A stretch of 52,565 nucleotides of DNA, from contig NZ_JAAIYA010000031.1 in the NCBI RefSeq assembly GCF_010894405.1, positions 1 to 52,565 on the forward strand, read 5' to 3'. Below are positions 39,068-48,165 of this stretch, piece after piece. Both the position numbers and the translations under genes were made by a program. The notes below the pieces were generated by a model. It worked only from the letters and a program-made list of their open reading frames with translations, did not search any database and was not told the origin of the DNA. This DNA is from Pyxidicoccus caerfyrddinensis (lineage in GTDB: Bacteria > Myxococcota > Myxococcia > Myxococcales > Myxococcaceae). Numbering within the stretch: position 1 is the first letter of the stretch; each line of letters starts with the position of its first letter.

Positions 39068-42000
39068 TCAGGGGACTCCACCCGAGGCGACGGGCTGGGG
39101 TCCGCACCCGGACTTCTTCCTCGAGATGCCCAGGGGAGGCTGCAGGCCCGGATCCCGGAAGATGGCCAGCAGCTTCGAGGTGTTGCCGCCCAGCCCGAAG
39201 AACGGGTTGGCGGTGCGCTCGGGGCGGAAGTCGATGGAGACCATCGCCCCGTTCATCTCCTCGATTTCCCACGTGGCCGTGAAGTAGCGTCCGTCCGCGC
39301 TGGGCTCGATGCGCTTGACGCGCTCCAGCAGGCGGAACAGGCCCCACTCGCCCTCGGCCTCCAGCGCCGTCTCGGTGGCTCCGTCCGCGCTCTGCACGAG
39401 GATGCGCGCGCCGAGCTTGCCGGCCTGGCCGGGCCAGATCATCGGCTTCCACACCGTGTCGGGGCCGTTGCGGTACGTCTCGTCGGTGCCGTCCAGCGTG
39501 AAGGTGATGGAGGAGATCTGCGACGCCGTGCCGTCCGCGGAGACGCCCGGACGCAGGCGGACCTGGAAGCGCACCAGCGGGTCCACCGTGTCGCCGCCCG
39601 GGAAGAGGGTGGTGGACAGCGCGCCCGTCTTCTCCAGGAAGGTGAGCAGATCCGGCCGGTACATGGCGCCGCCCGACGAGGTGAACTCCCACTTGCGTCC
39701 GGTGGGCACCACGTCCTCCAGCAGCTGCTCCTTGACGAACTTGCGCACCAGTCCGCCCTCGGGCCGCAGGAACTCGGCCACCTCCGGCAGCGGCGCATCC
39801 TTCTGCGACGCGCGGTCGAACGGGTAGAGCCCCTTGAAGGCCTGCTGGAAGGGCGACACCACCTGCTCGCACCACAGCTTGCTCTTGCTGTCCGCCACGC
39901 CCTCGAACACCACCGTGCGCATCTCCTGGAAGGGCGGCAGCAGCAGCCGCTCGAAGATGGCGACGTTGTCCGACTGCTTGCGCACCATCAGGTCCACGTC
40001 GGTGCGGGTGGACTCAATCTTGTCCAGCAGCAGGCCCGACTCGGCCGGCTTGTCCTTCACGGCCAGCAGGGTGCTCTGCACCATGGTGAGCTGGTCCTCG
40101 TAGGACATCAGCGCCGTCAGGTCCTCCTGGTCATCCGGCGAGCGGATCTTCTCCGTGGTGAAGCGGATGAGCGAGGCGAACTCCCGCGACACGTCTCGCG
40201 CCGTCACCTCCTGTGCGCCGGACGGGGAGCTCGGGTCCAGCAGCTCCCGCTTCGGCTCCGCGGCCTTCTGCGGGTCGGAACCGAACAGCTTGCGCAGCGA
40301 CTCGGGCATCCGGCTGGCCACCGTCTCCGCCGCCTTCTCGCTACGCTCCAGCTGCAGGTTGTGGGCGAGCGCATCGAAGAGGCGGCCGTAGGGCTTGGGC
40401 TTGCCGCGCGTCAGGTTGGTCAGCAGGCTTTCCATCTGCGTGAGGTTCTCCGGCGCCTGCACCCGGATGGACATGAGGAAGTCCCGCCACTCCTGGATGT
40501 AGGCCTCGAAGTAGCGCGTGCGCAGCTCGCGGCGGGACTCCACCGCGTCCACCTTCTCGTCGCGGTCCAGCACCCAGGACTGCTGATCCTGGAAGGCCCG
40601 CTCCAGCCGCTCGCGGATGACCTGGTCGTACGCGGTGCGCGTGAAGGCGCCGCGCACCCGGTTGGTGGCGTTCATCTGCGGCACCGAGCCCATCAGCTGC
40701 TCCAGCGACTGGTCCGGGAACTCGTTGCTGACGTTGGCCACCAGCTGCGCCAGCTCCAGGCGCACCAGGGGCACGTTGTTGAGCGAGCGCCGCGCCGAGG
40801 TGATGACGCCCTTCTCGCGCGGGAAGGCGATGCGCTCGGCCCGCGCCGGCTTCTGCTCCTCCGGAAGCATCTGCTCGTTGGCGAGCATGCGCAGGTACGT
40901 GGACGCGTGGTTCTCCACCGCGCGCTCGTCCACCGAGTCGCCCCGCACGCGCTTCCAGTGGCTGACAATCTGTTGCACCAGCCACTTCTGCTGCGTCTCG
41001 TCCAGCTCCGGCTCGCTCGGGTTCCGGGGCGTCGTCACCAGCAGGTACAGCTTCAGGTCGTCGAAGTACTGCCGGTACGCGTCGAAGTGCTTGCTGTAGT
41101 CGGAGTCGTTGCGCACCGTGAGCAGGTCCGGGTTCTTCCCGAAGGCGTCCAGCCGCTGCTGGATGAGCTCGAACTGCTTGCCCAGCAGCACCCGCCGCAG
41201 GGCGGCGTTATAGAACTGCCGCGCCTGCGGCAGCATCTTGTCGCCCTGGTAGAGGCCGAAGCGCATCCACAGGGGCGCGCCATGCTCGTCGTACTCGGTC
41301 AGCTCCTGCAGCCGGTTGCGCAGGGGAATCAGGTCCTCCACGCGGCGGATGTCGTCGCGCGGGTCCAGGCTCACGTCGGTGATGGCCTTCGTCACCGCCT
41401 GCGCCATGGAGCGGTTCTGGAAGAAGGACAGGGTGGGCAGCGACAGCATCAGCGCGGTGGCCGCCAGGGCGGCGCTCGCCAGCACCAGCCGTTGCCGGCG
41501 CACCCTCGCTTCCTCCAGCGAGCTGCGCACCGCCATCTGCTGGTCCTGGAACATCACCTTGGTGAAGACGTCCCAGAGGAAGTAGCTGCGGCCTTCCGTG
41601 GCGCCGTCCGTCTGCGCCCGGCCGTTGGTGCTGCCGAACAGCTCCGAGGCGGACGGGGACACCTTGTCCACCGCGCGCACGTCCTGCGTGCCGCTGTTGA
41701 AGTACAGGCCGCGGAAGACGGGCGTGTCCTGGAACACGTTCTCCAGGAAGAGCGGCTGGAGGAACTCGGAGAGGTTCTTCCGGAGCGCGTCGAACTTCTG
41801 CGGGAAGCCGTAGATGTTCTCGCGCGTCTCCAGCCGGCGCTCCTGGCCCAGCCGGCGCAGCGAGCGCTGCTCCAGCACGGAGAGCATCTCGTCGAAGCGC
41901 TCGCGGAACAGGTCCGTGCTCGCCTCGCGCTGCTGCTCCACCGGCACCGTGAAGCCCCAGATCTGCCCGCGCTCCACGCGCGACAGGTCCGAGAACATCT

Positions 42001-42766
42001 CCACGAACCCGGGCAGCAGGTCGCACTTGGTAATCATCACGTACACCGGCACCAGCATCTTCAGCCGGGTGGTGATTTCATCCAGGCGCTCGCGGATGGT
42101 CTGCCCCATCTCGCCCACGGCCTGCGGGTCCGCGTTCATCAGCTCGCTGACGCTGATGGCCACGATGAGGCCGTTGATGGGACGGCCGGGGCGGTGCTTG
42201 GCCACCGTGTCGATGAAGGCCAGCCACTCCGGCCGGTCCTCCTCCGCGCTGGTGTAGCGGCCCGCCGTGTCGAGGATGACGGCCTCGTTGGTGAGCCACC
42301 AGTCGCAGTTGCGCGTGCCGCCCACGCCGCGCACGCCGCCGCGCGCGGAGAGGTAGGGGAACTTCAGCCCGGAGTTGCGCAGCGCCGTGCTCTTGCCCGC
42401 GCCCGGGGGACCGACGATGAGGTACCAGGGCAGGACGGCCAGGGCGTCTTTGCCGCCGCGCGCCAGCTTGGAGGTCTTGAGCGCCTCCACCGCCTTGGTG
42501 AACTCGGCCTGCATGGCCTTGATTTCAGGCTGCAGGTCCGGCCGCACCGTGGCCGTCTGTTCCTCCGCCTGCGTCGCGAGCGCGCCCTCCAGCTTCTTCG
42601 CCGCGCGCCGCGCGCGGATGCGCTTGACCAGCCAGACCACGCCCATGGCGAGCAGTCCCGCCAGAGCGGCGATGATGGCCGCCTCCTTCGGCGAGAAGCC
42701 GAGGAAGCTCAGGAGCGCGAAGGTGGGCGCGCCAATGCCCAGCAGTGGCAGCAGGTAAGCCATCAT
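39068..42766 (-). CDS. tssM: T6SS membrane complex protein TssM (IcmF)
   Basis: The protein has 1232 residues. Two N-terminal membrane helices (~3-22 and ~29-48) are followed by a cytoplasmic GTPase-like domain with Walker A GPPGAGKST (~119-127) and LDTAGRYTS (D166). A third helix (~427-448, LVLASAALAATALML) leads to the large periplasmic part that contacts TssJ. The intact Walker A motif indicates nucleotide binding, which varies among TssM proteins. The ATG at 42766 overlaps the tssL stop (ATGA). With TssJ and TssL it forms the trans-envelope channel. Confidence 0.97.
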   Translation of the reverse strand: MMAYLLPLLGIGAPTFALLSFLGFSPKEAAIIAALAGLLAMGVVWLVKRIRARRAAKKLEGALATQAEEQTATVRPDLQPEIKAMQAEFTKAVEALKTSKLARGGKDALAVLPWYLIVGPPGAGKSTALRNSGLKFPYLSARGGVRGVGGTRNCDWWLTNEAVILDTAGRYTSAEEDRPEWLAFIDTVAKHRPGRPINGLIVAISVSELMNADPQAVGEMGQTIRERLDEITTRLKMLVPVYVMITKCDLLPGFVEMFSDLSRVERGQIWGFTVPVEQQREASTDLFRERFDEMLSVLEQRSLRRLGQERRLETRENIYGFPQKFDALRKNLSEFLQPLFLENVFQDTPVFRGLYFNSGTQDVRAVDKVSPSASELFGSTNGRAQTDGATEGRSYFLWDVFTKVMFQDQQMAVRSSLEEARVRRQRLVLASAALAATALMLSLPTLSFFQNRSMAQAVTKAITDVSLDPRDDIRRVEDLIPLRNRLQELTEYDEHGAPLWMRFGLYQGDKMLPQARQFYNAALRRVLLGKQFELIQQRLDAFGKNPDLLTVRNDSDYSKHFDAYRQYFDDLKLYLLVTTPRNPSEPELDETQQKWLVQQIVSHWKRVRGDSVDERAVENHASTYLRMLANEQMLPEEQKPARAERIAFPREKGVITSARRSLNNVPLVRLELAQLVANVSNEFPDQSLEQLMGSVPQMNATNRVRGAFTRTAYDQVIRERLERAFQDQQSWVLDRDEKVDAVESRRELRTRYFEAYIQEWRDFLMSIRVQAPENLTQMESLLTNLTRGKPKPYGRLFDALAHNLQLERSEKAAETVASRMPESLRKLFGSDPQKAAEPKRELLDPSSPSGAQEVTARDVSREFASLIRFTTEKIRSPDDQEDLTALMSYEDQLTMVQSTLLAVKDKPAESGLLLDKIESTRTDVDLMVRKQSDNVAIFERLLLPPFQEMRTVVFEGVADSKSKLWCEQVVSPFQQAFKGLYPFDRASQKDAPLPEVAEFLRPEGGLVRKFVKEQLLEDVVPTGRKWEFTSSGGAMYRPDLLTFLEKTGALSTTLFPGGDTVDPLVRFQVRLRPGVSADGTASQISSITFTLDGTDETYRNGPDTVWKPMIWPGQAGKLGARILVQSADGATETALEAEGEWGLFRLLERVKRIEPSADGRYFTATWEIEEMNGAMVSIDFRPERTANPFFGLGGNTSKLLAIFRDPGLQPPLGISRKKSGCGPQPVASGGVP

Positions 42767-43494
42767 TGCGCGCCCCCCGTGGAGGCCGTGGTGTCGGCGT
42801 TGCCGCCCGTGCTGGCCGTGTTCTTGGCTGCGTGGACCTCGATGCGGCTCTTCAACTCGCCCACCGTGTCATTGATGAAGAACTGCAGCACCCCGTAGAA
42901 GAGCACCGCCACCGCCAGCGCGCCGGCGGAGATGCCCAGCATGGAGGCCTTCTTCCGCTTGGACAGCAGCGACTCCGTGGGGCGCTCGCCGTGGGGCGAC
43001 AGCACGTCGAAGTCGAAGGGGCGCGCGCGCTCCAGGTCCTTCTGCACGGTGTCGATGAGCGTCATCAGCTCCAGCTCGCCGCCGCGGATGCGGTAGCGGC
43101 CCTGGAAGCCGAAGAGCATGCACAGGTAATAGACCTGCAAGACTTCCGCGCGGTGCGGGTCTTTGCGCACGGTGTTGAGCCGGGCGAAGAAGCCGTCACC
43201 GGCGACGTTCTCGTTGAAGTAGTGGAGCTGCAGCGGGTTGGAGCTCCAGAACTGGCGGTACTCCTCCGGCCGGCCGAGCACCACCTCGTCGATGAGCGCC
43301 ACCATCGCGTACGCCATGTCCTGGGCGTCCTGATGGCTGAAGCCCAGCACCGCGGCGCGCCTCAGCATCTCGTCCACCACTCCGCGCAGGCGGTGGTGCA
43401 GCGTCTCCGGCGGGGGGACGGCTGCTGAATCCGAGCCGCGCAATTGAATGGCGGCGTCGAAACAGTCCTTCGTGGCTTCAGTGACTCGGTCCAT
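42763..43494 (-). CDS. tssL: T6SS membrane complex protein TssL (DotU)
   Basis: The protein has 243 residues. The cytoplasmic hook domain shows the DotU pattern: AQDMAYAMVALIDEVVLGRP, YFNENVAGDGFFARLN, VLQVYYLCMLFGFQGRYRI. A single C-terminal membrane helix follows (ISAGALAVAVLFYGVLQF, ~190-208) with a short periplasmic Ser/Thr/Gly tail. There is no OmpA-like peptidoglycan-binding extension, so anchoring to the wall must rely on another protein. Its stop overlaps the tssM start. Confidence 0.96.
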   Translation of the reverse strand: MDRVTEATKDCFDAAIQLRGSDSAAVPPPETLHHRLRGVVDEMLRRAAVLGFSHQDAQDMAYAMVALIDEVVLGRPEEYRQFWSSNPLQLHYFNENVAGDGFFARLNTVRKDPHRAEVLQVYYLCMLFGFQGRYRIRGGELELMTLIDTVQKDLERARPFDFDVLSPHGERPTESLLSKRKKASMLGISAGALAVAVLFYGVLQFFINDTVGELKSRIEVHAAKNTASTGGNADTTASTGGAQ

Positions 43495-43509
43495 GGGCAG
43501 GGCGGGGCG

Positions 43510-44877
43510 TCAGCGATTGGCGGTGGGGACCGCGAGCAGCTCGACGCTGGTGCGGCTCGCGTCGAAGGGCTGCGGCAGATAGAGCGCGAGGTTCCGGTCT
43601 CGCATCACGTTCTTCCAGTAGCCGTCATTCATGCTGAGGCTGAAGTAGACGGTGCCCGGCTGCACCGGCACTTCCGGCGGCGGGCGGTACGTCACCGCCA
43701 GCGGCACGCCGGGCGCGGCGGCCTGGAGGAGCGCGCGGATGTCGTCCCACGCGGCCACCTTGGACAGCTTGGGCAGCTGCTCCGCCACCGTCTTCTCCGG
43801 CAGCTCGCTGCGCACGGCGAGCAGGAACTGGCCGCAGCGCTCCAGCCGCTCGTCCTCCAGCCGCCCGCGGAACATGCCGTCGGTGCCCACCGAAAGGTCC
43901 ACCGTCAGGCACTGCTCCAGCGCCACCGAGCGCATCAGGTCGGTGATGCGGCGGAACAGCTCCTCGTACGTGGCCCGCAGGTTGGTGAACTGGAAGGAGG
44001 GCAGGGTGGACGGGTCCGCGCTCGCGGAGAACGTGCACAGCTGGCCCGCCGTCTGGATGAGCGTGAGGTACACGTCGCGCGGCGGCAGGTTGCCCGCGTC
44101 CAGCGCGTGCTGGAGGTAGGGGATGGTGCCGTTGAGCGCGTTGAGCTCCAGGAAGAGCGTCACGTCGCCCGCGGTGAACTCCAGCGCGGACGCGTCGCGG
44201 TGCCGCCGGCGCGAGGAGAGCTGGCGCTGCTTGGACACCATCAGCCGGAGCAGCGTGCGCAGCTCGTTCATGATGAACGGCGACGCGTCGATGCGCAGGC
44301 AGGGAGGGATGTACGTCTCGACGAGCGTCAGGTTCCCCGACTTGTCGCGGGACAGCTCGCACAGCTTGATGGAGTCGAAGTCGTCGCGCGGCTCGGTGCC
44401 GAACAGCAGCCGCACGTTGCGCTGGCCGAAGGCCACCTGGGAGATGGACGTGGACGCCGTCAAGTCGCTGATGGGACGCGCCGAGGGCGTGTAGCGCGGG
44501 CTGCCGCCCAGCCGCTCCCCGCTGCCGAAGCTCTCCACGCCGCTGCGCTCGCGCGGCACGCCGAGGTACACGTCCAGGGTGCGCTGGGCGGGCGGGAAGT
44601 AGCCCTCCGCGGGGCGCGCGGGCGGGGCCTCGGCGTCACCGGCCTCGAAGGCCACCGGCAGCCCGTCCGGGAGCACGCCCATGAAGCGCGACAGCTGGAC
44701 GGTGCCCGCGCGCAGCGCCTCCATGTCCACCTCCAGGGACACCACGCCCCACGGGTACGGCTCCAGGGCCGCCAGGCGCAGGTCCAGGAGCTGCTCGTGG
44801 TAGAGGTCCTGCTGCTGGAGGTGGTGGGGGCTCATGAACATGCCCTCCGACCACACGACTCGCTGCACGGACTTCAT
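43510..44877 (-). CDS. tssK: T6SS baseplate adaptor TssK
   Basis: The protein has 455 residues. The N-terminus VVWSEGMFMSPHHLQQQDLY is the TssK hallmark (W.eGm.l.pqHfQ..d). TssK trimers link the baseplate wedges to the TssL/TssM membrane complex and derive from phage receptor-binding proteins. The start codon overlaps the tssJ stop (ATGA), and the stop lies 15 bp before tssL, so tssJ-K-L-M are tightly coupled. Confidence 0.97.
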   Translation of the reverse strand: MKSVQRVVWSEGMFMSPHHLQQQDLYHEQLLDLRLAALEPYPWGVVSLEVDMEALRAGTVQLSRFMGVLPDGLPVAFEAGDAEAPPARPAEGYFPPAQRTLDVYLGVPRERSGVESFGSGERLGGSPRYTPSARPISDLTASTSISQVAFGQRNVRLLFGTEPRDDFDSIKLCELSRDKSGNLTLVETYIPPCLRIDASPFIMNELRTLLRLMVSKQRQLSSRRRHRDASALEFTAGDVTLFLELNALNGTIPYLQHALDAGNLPPRDVYLTLIQTAGQLCTFSASADPSTLPSFQFTNLRATYEELFRRITDLMRSVALEQCLTVDLSVGTDGMFRGRLEDERLERCGQFLLAVRSELPEKTVAEQLPKLSKVAAWDDIRALLQAAAPGVPLAVTYRPPPEVPVQPGTVYFSLSMNDGYWKNVMRDRNLALYLPQPFDASRTSVELLAVPTANR

Positions 44878-45503
44878 ACACCTCTCCGCGGCGACGCGCT
44901 GTCGCCCGCTTGGGGTTGGACCTCCGGAGCCCGCGTGGGCGCCCGCGTGGGCGCCTGCGTGATGGGGCGGAACAACAAGTCGATCTGGTAGCCCTGCAGC
45001 CGGTAGCGGAACACCTCGTCCTCCGGCTTCGGCTCACCCTGGTCACCGGCGGGGCGCTCCACGCACTGGGACTCCTTCACCACCGGCAGCACCGCGACGG
45101 TGCGCCACGAGTAGCCCAGCGGCTGGCGGAAGTGGCCCATGGCCAGCACGAAGCGCGCCTTCGGATCCCGCTGCACCCAGCGCGTCACCTTGCGGCCCGG
45201 CGGCACCACCACCTCCGCCACCTGCAGCAGGTCTTCCTTCAGGAGCTCCTCGGGTTTGCCCCACAGGTCCTTGAAGCCCGCGCGCTCCAGCCGGACGCTG
45301 TCCTTGAGCTGGACAATCTGCACCACCGTCGGCAGTGAGCGGCCGCGCGCGTCCGGATTGAGCTGCTCCGACGCGTCCACGACGACCTGGAAGGGAGGAG
45401 GCGTCTCACACGCCTGGGGAATGCGCTTCGCGCAGCCTGCACTCCCGCCCAGGACGAGCGCGAGCGCGGTGACCACACCCCACCGAAGACACCGGACGGC
45501 CAT
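44874..45503 (-). CDS. tssJ: T6SS outer-membrane lipoprotein TssJ
   Basis: The protein has 209 residues from the ATG at 45503, preceded by a G-rich Shine-Dalgarno. The signal sequence VVTALALVLGGSAGC ends in a lipobox Cys. The mature domain matches the TssJ transthyretin-like fold: FQVVVDASEQLNPDARGRSL, TVVQIVQLKDS, LLQVAEVVVPPGRKVTRWV and FVLAMGHFRQPLGYSWR. It anchors the membrane complex in the outer membrane and contacts the TssM periplasmic domain. The C-terminus is extended by a short Thr/Arg/Pro-rich tail. It overlaps tssK. Confidence 0.94.
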   Translation of the reverse strand: MAVRCLRWGVVTALALVLGGSAGCAKRIPQACETPPPFQVVVDASEQLNPDARGRSLPTVVQIVQLKDSVRLERAGFKDLWGKPEELLKEDLLQVAEVVVPPGRKVTRWVQRDPKARFVLAMGHFRQPLGYSWRTVAVLPVVKESQCVERPAGDQGEPKPEDEVFRYRLQGYQIDLLFRPITQAPTRAPTRAPEVQPQAGDSASPRRGV

Positions 45504-45565
45504 CCCCCCCGTACCGGCGCCAGTGTGTCTTTGCGCCAACATCCAGTTTCCTTGGAAAGAGCGCC

Positions 45566-45585
45566 CGTAACGCCGAGCGGTTACG
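45566..45585. repeat. Inverted repeat between vgrG and tssJ
   Basis: CGTAAC and GTTACG form a perfect 6-bp inverted repeat with an 8-nt centre; a third CGTAAA follows nearby (~45,593). Also close by (~45,547-45,558) is the palindrome TTTCCTTGGAAA. The 153-bp gap may therefore hold an operator or promoter for tssJ onward, or a hairpin ending some vgrG transcripts. Confidence 0.35.
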
Positions 45586-45656
45586 TGCAAAGCGTAAACT
45601 GCCAGACAGGACGGAGTGGTTTCAAGCCACCACCCCTTTCGCCTGCCCGGTTGCTT

Positions 45657-47921
45657 CTAGTTTTCCGAGATCTTCGAGCCCTTGATGATGACGTCACCGC
45701 TGGCGGTGACCTCGATCTTGGCGCCCTTGATGACGACGTCGCCGTTCTTCTTCACCTGCAAGGTGGCGGAGCCGACCTTGAGGGTGAACTGCTCCTGGGC
45801 CACCAGGGAGATTTCCTTGGCGGACAGGGTGTAGGCGTCCTTGGCTGCGTGGTTCACCTTGCCGCCCACGCTGACGAGGAGGTCCTTCTCCACCTTGAGG
45901 GTGCGGGACTTGCCGACCTCTTCGGAGAGGTCTCCGCCCACCTGCATGGTGCGCGAGCCCTTCACCGTCTCTGACTTCTTGGCGCCCACCACCTCCACCT
46001 TGGCGCCGCCGACCTGCTCCGACTTGAGCCCGCCCACCAGCTCGTTGAAGGCCGCGCCCACGGTGACGGCGAGCGCGCCGCCGACGTTGAGCATCTTCCC
46101 CAGGCCCACCGTCTCCGCGGAGGCCATGGCCACGTTGAGGGACTGGTTGCCGCTGACGCTGATGGACTGGTCCCCCGCCACCGCCTCGGTGTGGTTGCCG
46201 GCCACGGTGGTGGAGCGGTTGCCGGTGACGGCGAGCGTCTGGTTGCCCTGGACGGTGCTGTCGTCGTTCTTCTTCACCGTGAGGGCCTGGTTGCCCTCGA
46301 TGGTGCGCGAGCGGTCCTTCTTGACGAGGAGCGTCTCGTTGCCGCGGACCTCCTGCGTCTTGTCGTTCTCGACGACGATGTTGAAGTCCTTCTGCGCGTG
46401 CATGTAGACGAGCTCGGAGCCGGCGGCGTCCTCGAAGCGCAGCTCGTTGGAGCCGTCCCCGCCGGGGCTGGAGCTGGAGCGCAGGGTGCTCTGCGTCTTG
46501 TTGCCGGGCAGGTCGATGGGCGTGGGGTTCTGCCCATTGTAGACGCTGCCGGTGACGATGGGCCGGTCCGGGTCGCCCTCGAGGAACTCCACCACGACTT
46601 CATGGCCGATGCGCGGCAGGTACAGCGCGCCCCAGCCCGGGCCGGCCCAGGCCTGGCTGACGCGAATCCAGCAGGAGCTCTTGTCGTTCTGCTTGCCCTC
46701 GCGGTCCCAGTGGAACTGGACCTTGATGCGGCCGTGCTCGTCGGTGTGGATCTCCTCGCCCGCGGGGCCCACCACCATGGCCGTCTGCGCACCGGGAATC
46801 ACCGGGCGGGGCGTCACGCGGGCCGGGCGGAAGGGCACCTCGGCCGGCTGGCACAGGAACTCGTTGCGGTAGCCCTCGCGGCTCTTCAGAGAGCCCTGCT
46901 CGATGCTGATCGCCTCGGACTGGTGGCCCACGTGCCGCACCGACACCGGCAGGTACTTGCGGTTGAGGGCCTCGTCGGGGTGCTCGGCCAGCTCGAAGGA
47001 GTGGCCCACGCAGATGCGACGGCTGTAGCTGGCGCCCGTCACCGTCTCCGCCCGCGCGCGCAGCTCCTCCAGGCGCACCTTCGCGAGGCTCTTGCCGGGG
47101 CCCGGCTCTTCGTAGCGGCCGGGGTAGTCGTAGATCTCGAGCGCCGTCTCGCCGCCCTCGGCCTCCGAGGACGCGCCCAGGTCCTGGGCGGGGCGCAGGA
47201 AGTTGTAGTCGCGCAGCGCCACGGCGCCGGGCTGCACCTCGGTGCGCGCCACCAGTTCGTGCACGTACTCCGCGGAGGCCACCATGTGGCTGCGCTCGCG
47301 GTAGACGAGCGTCGCGTCGCCCTGCATGGCGGGGTTGGCGGAGTCGCCGTCACCCAGCACCATCATGTGGGCCTCTTCGCCGTGCTCGAAGAAGTAGAAG
47401 ATGCCCTCCTCCTCGAGGAGGCGGGACACGAAGTCCAGGTCCGACTCGCGGTACTGCACGCAGTAGTCGCGCTTGGGGTAGTCGCCGTTGAGGGCGAGCC
47501 GGTGCTCCACCTTGGCCTCGTCCAGGACCTTGTGGACGATTTGGGGGACGGTCAGCTCCTGGAAGATGCGGCTCTTGCGGCGGTGGCGGAGCGTCCACAG
47601 GCGCGGCACCACGGTGGCGCGGTAGCGGCGGCGCTCGGGGCCGCTGCCCTCGTCCCAGCGGGACATGCGCGAGACGATGCCGTGGAAGAAGCGCGCGGTG
47701 CCGTCGCCCAGCATGATGGTGAGGCGCGCGTCCTTGCCCAGCAGCGACTTCTCCTCCACCTCCACGTCGGGCTTCGCCGCCAGCGCGACTTCCACCGCGT
47801 AGGGCTGCGACAGCGTCTCCTCGGCCTCGAAGCCGAGCACCGCCAGCTCACCGGAAGTGAAGGGACCTGCCTGGAACTCGAACTCGGCCTGATTGGCGAG
47901 CAAGGCGGCGTTCGCGATCAT
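45657..47921 (-). CDS. vgrG: T6SS spike protein VgrG (TssI)
   Basis: The protein has 754 residues. The N-terminal gp27-like part contains FEFQAGPFTSGELAVLGFEA, GIVSRMSRWDEGSGPERRRY, YCVQYRESDLDFVSRLLEEE and GIFYFFEHGEEAHMMVLGD. A gp5 OB-fold follows with the signature HTDEHGRIKVQFHWDREGK, RVSQAWAGPGWGALYLPRIG and HEVVVEFLEGDPDRPIVTG. The C-terminal beta-helix needle has repeated NxTxxVxGN elements and ends SGDVIIKGSKISEN. There is no fused effector domain, so cargo must bind the tip or travel in Hcp. It is the first gene of the minus-strand T6SS unit and the gap to tssJ is 153 bp. Confidence 0.97.
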   Translation of the reverse strand: MIANAALLANQAEFEFQAGPFTSGELAVLGFEAEETLSQPYAVEVALAAKPDVEVEEKSLLGKDARLTIMLGDGTARFFHGIVSRMSRWDEGSGPERRRYRATVVPRLWTLRHRRKSRIFQELTVPQIVHKVLDEAKVEHRLALNGDYPKRDYCVQYRESDLDFVSRLLEEEGIFYFFEHGEEAHMMVLGDGDSANPAMQGDATLVYRERSHMVASAEYVHELVARTEVQPGAVALRDYNFLRPAQDLGASSEAEGGETALEIYDYPGRYEEPGPGKSLAKVRLEELRARAETVTGASYSRRICVGHSFELAEHPDEALNRKYLPVSVRHVGHQSEAISIEQGSLKSREGYRNEFLCQPAEVPFRPARVTPRPVIPGAQTAMVVGPAGEEIHTDEHGRIKVQFHWDREGKQNDKSSCWIRVSQAWAGPGWGALYLPRIGHEVVVEFLEGDPDRPIVTGSVYNGQNPTPIDLPGNKTQSTLRSSSSPGGDGSNELRFEDAAGSELVYMHAQKDFNIVVENDKTQEVRGNETLLVKKDRSRTIEGNQALTVKKNDDSTVQGNQTLAVTGNRSTTVAGNHTEAVAGDQSISVSGNQSLNVAMASAETVGLGKMLNVGGALAVTVGAAFNELVGGLKSEQVGGAKVEVVGAKKSETVKGSRTMQVGGDLSEEVGKSRTLKVEKDLLVSVGGKVNHAAKDAYTLSAKEISLVAQEQFTLKVGSATLQVKKNGDVVIKGAKIEVTASGDVIIKGSKISEN

Positions 47922-48165
47922 CTTCAGTCCCCCGGCGCAAGGCCTCGCAAGGAATGCGGGGCCCGTGAGTGGTTGAGCAGCATGCCATGAATTGGCGTAG
48001 CAAAGATCCCTGACACGAAATTTTCATTGGAGCGGAAGAGCGGGCGGGCAATTTCGAAGGGGCCATCCGACGTGGGTCGGGTTTCGGTGTAGAGTGGAAA
48101 AGGGGGGCCGGCTTGAAACCGTGGGTAGCTCCGGGGTACCCAGACGGCTTCCACCCGGGAGAACC
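47922..48165. promoter_or_regulatory. Divergent promoter region between vgrG and the OmpA gene
   Basis: This 244-bp region separates oppositely transcribed vgrG and the TSP3/OmpA gene and should hold both promoters. It is relatively AT-rich around 48,010-48,060. CGAAATT (48016-48022) and AATTTCG (48050-48056) form a 7-bp inverted repeat with a 27-bp spacer, a possible regulator site. No convincing -35/-10 or sigma-54 element was found. Confidence 0.4.

Noticed and set aside
47971..47987. Possible sigma-54 promoter upstream of vgrG (TGGCATG on the minus strand)
   Set aside because: The -24 half is good but the -12 element reads TCAAC instead of TTGCA/T, so the match is not convincing.
48094..48165. 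Longer N-terminus for the OmpA/TSP3 gene starting at 48094
   Set aside because: It would put 24 charged residues before a typical signal peptide, and the best ribosome binding site (GGAG) precedes the ATG at 48166.
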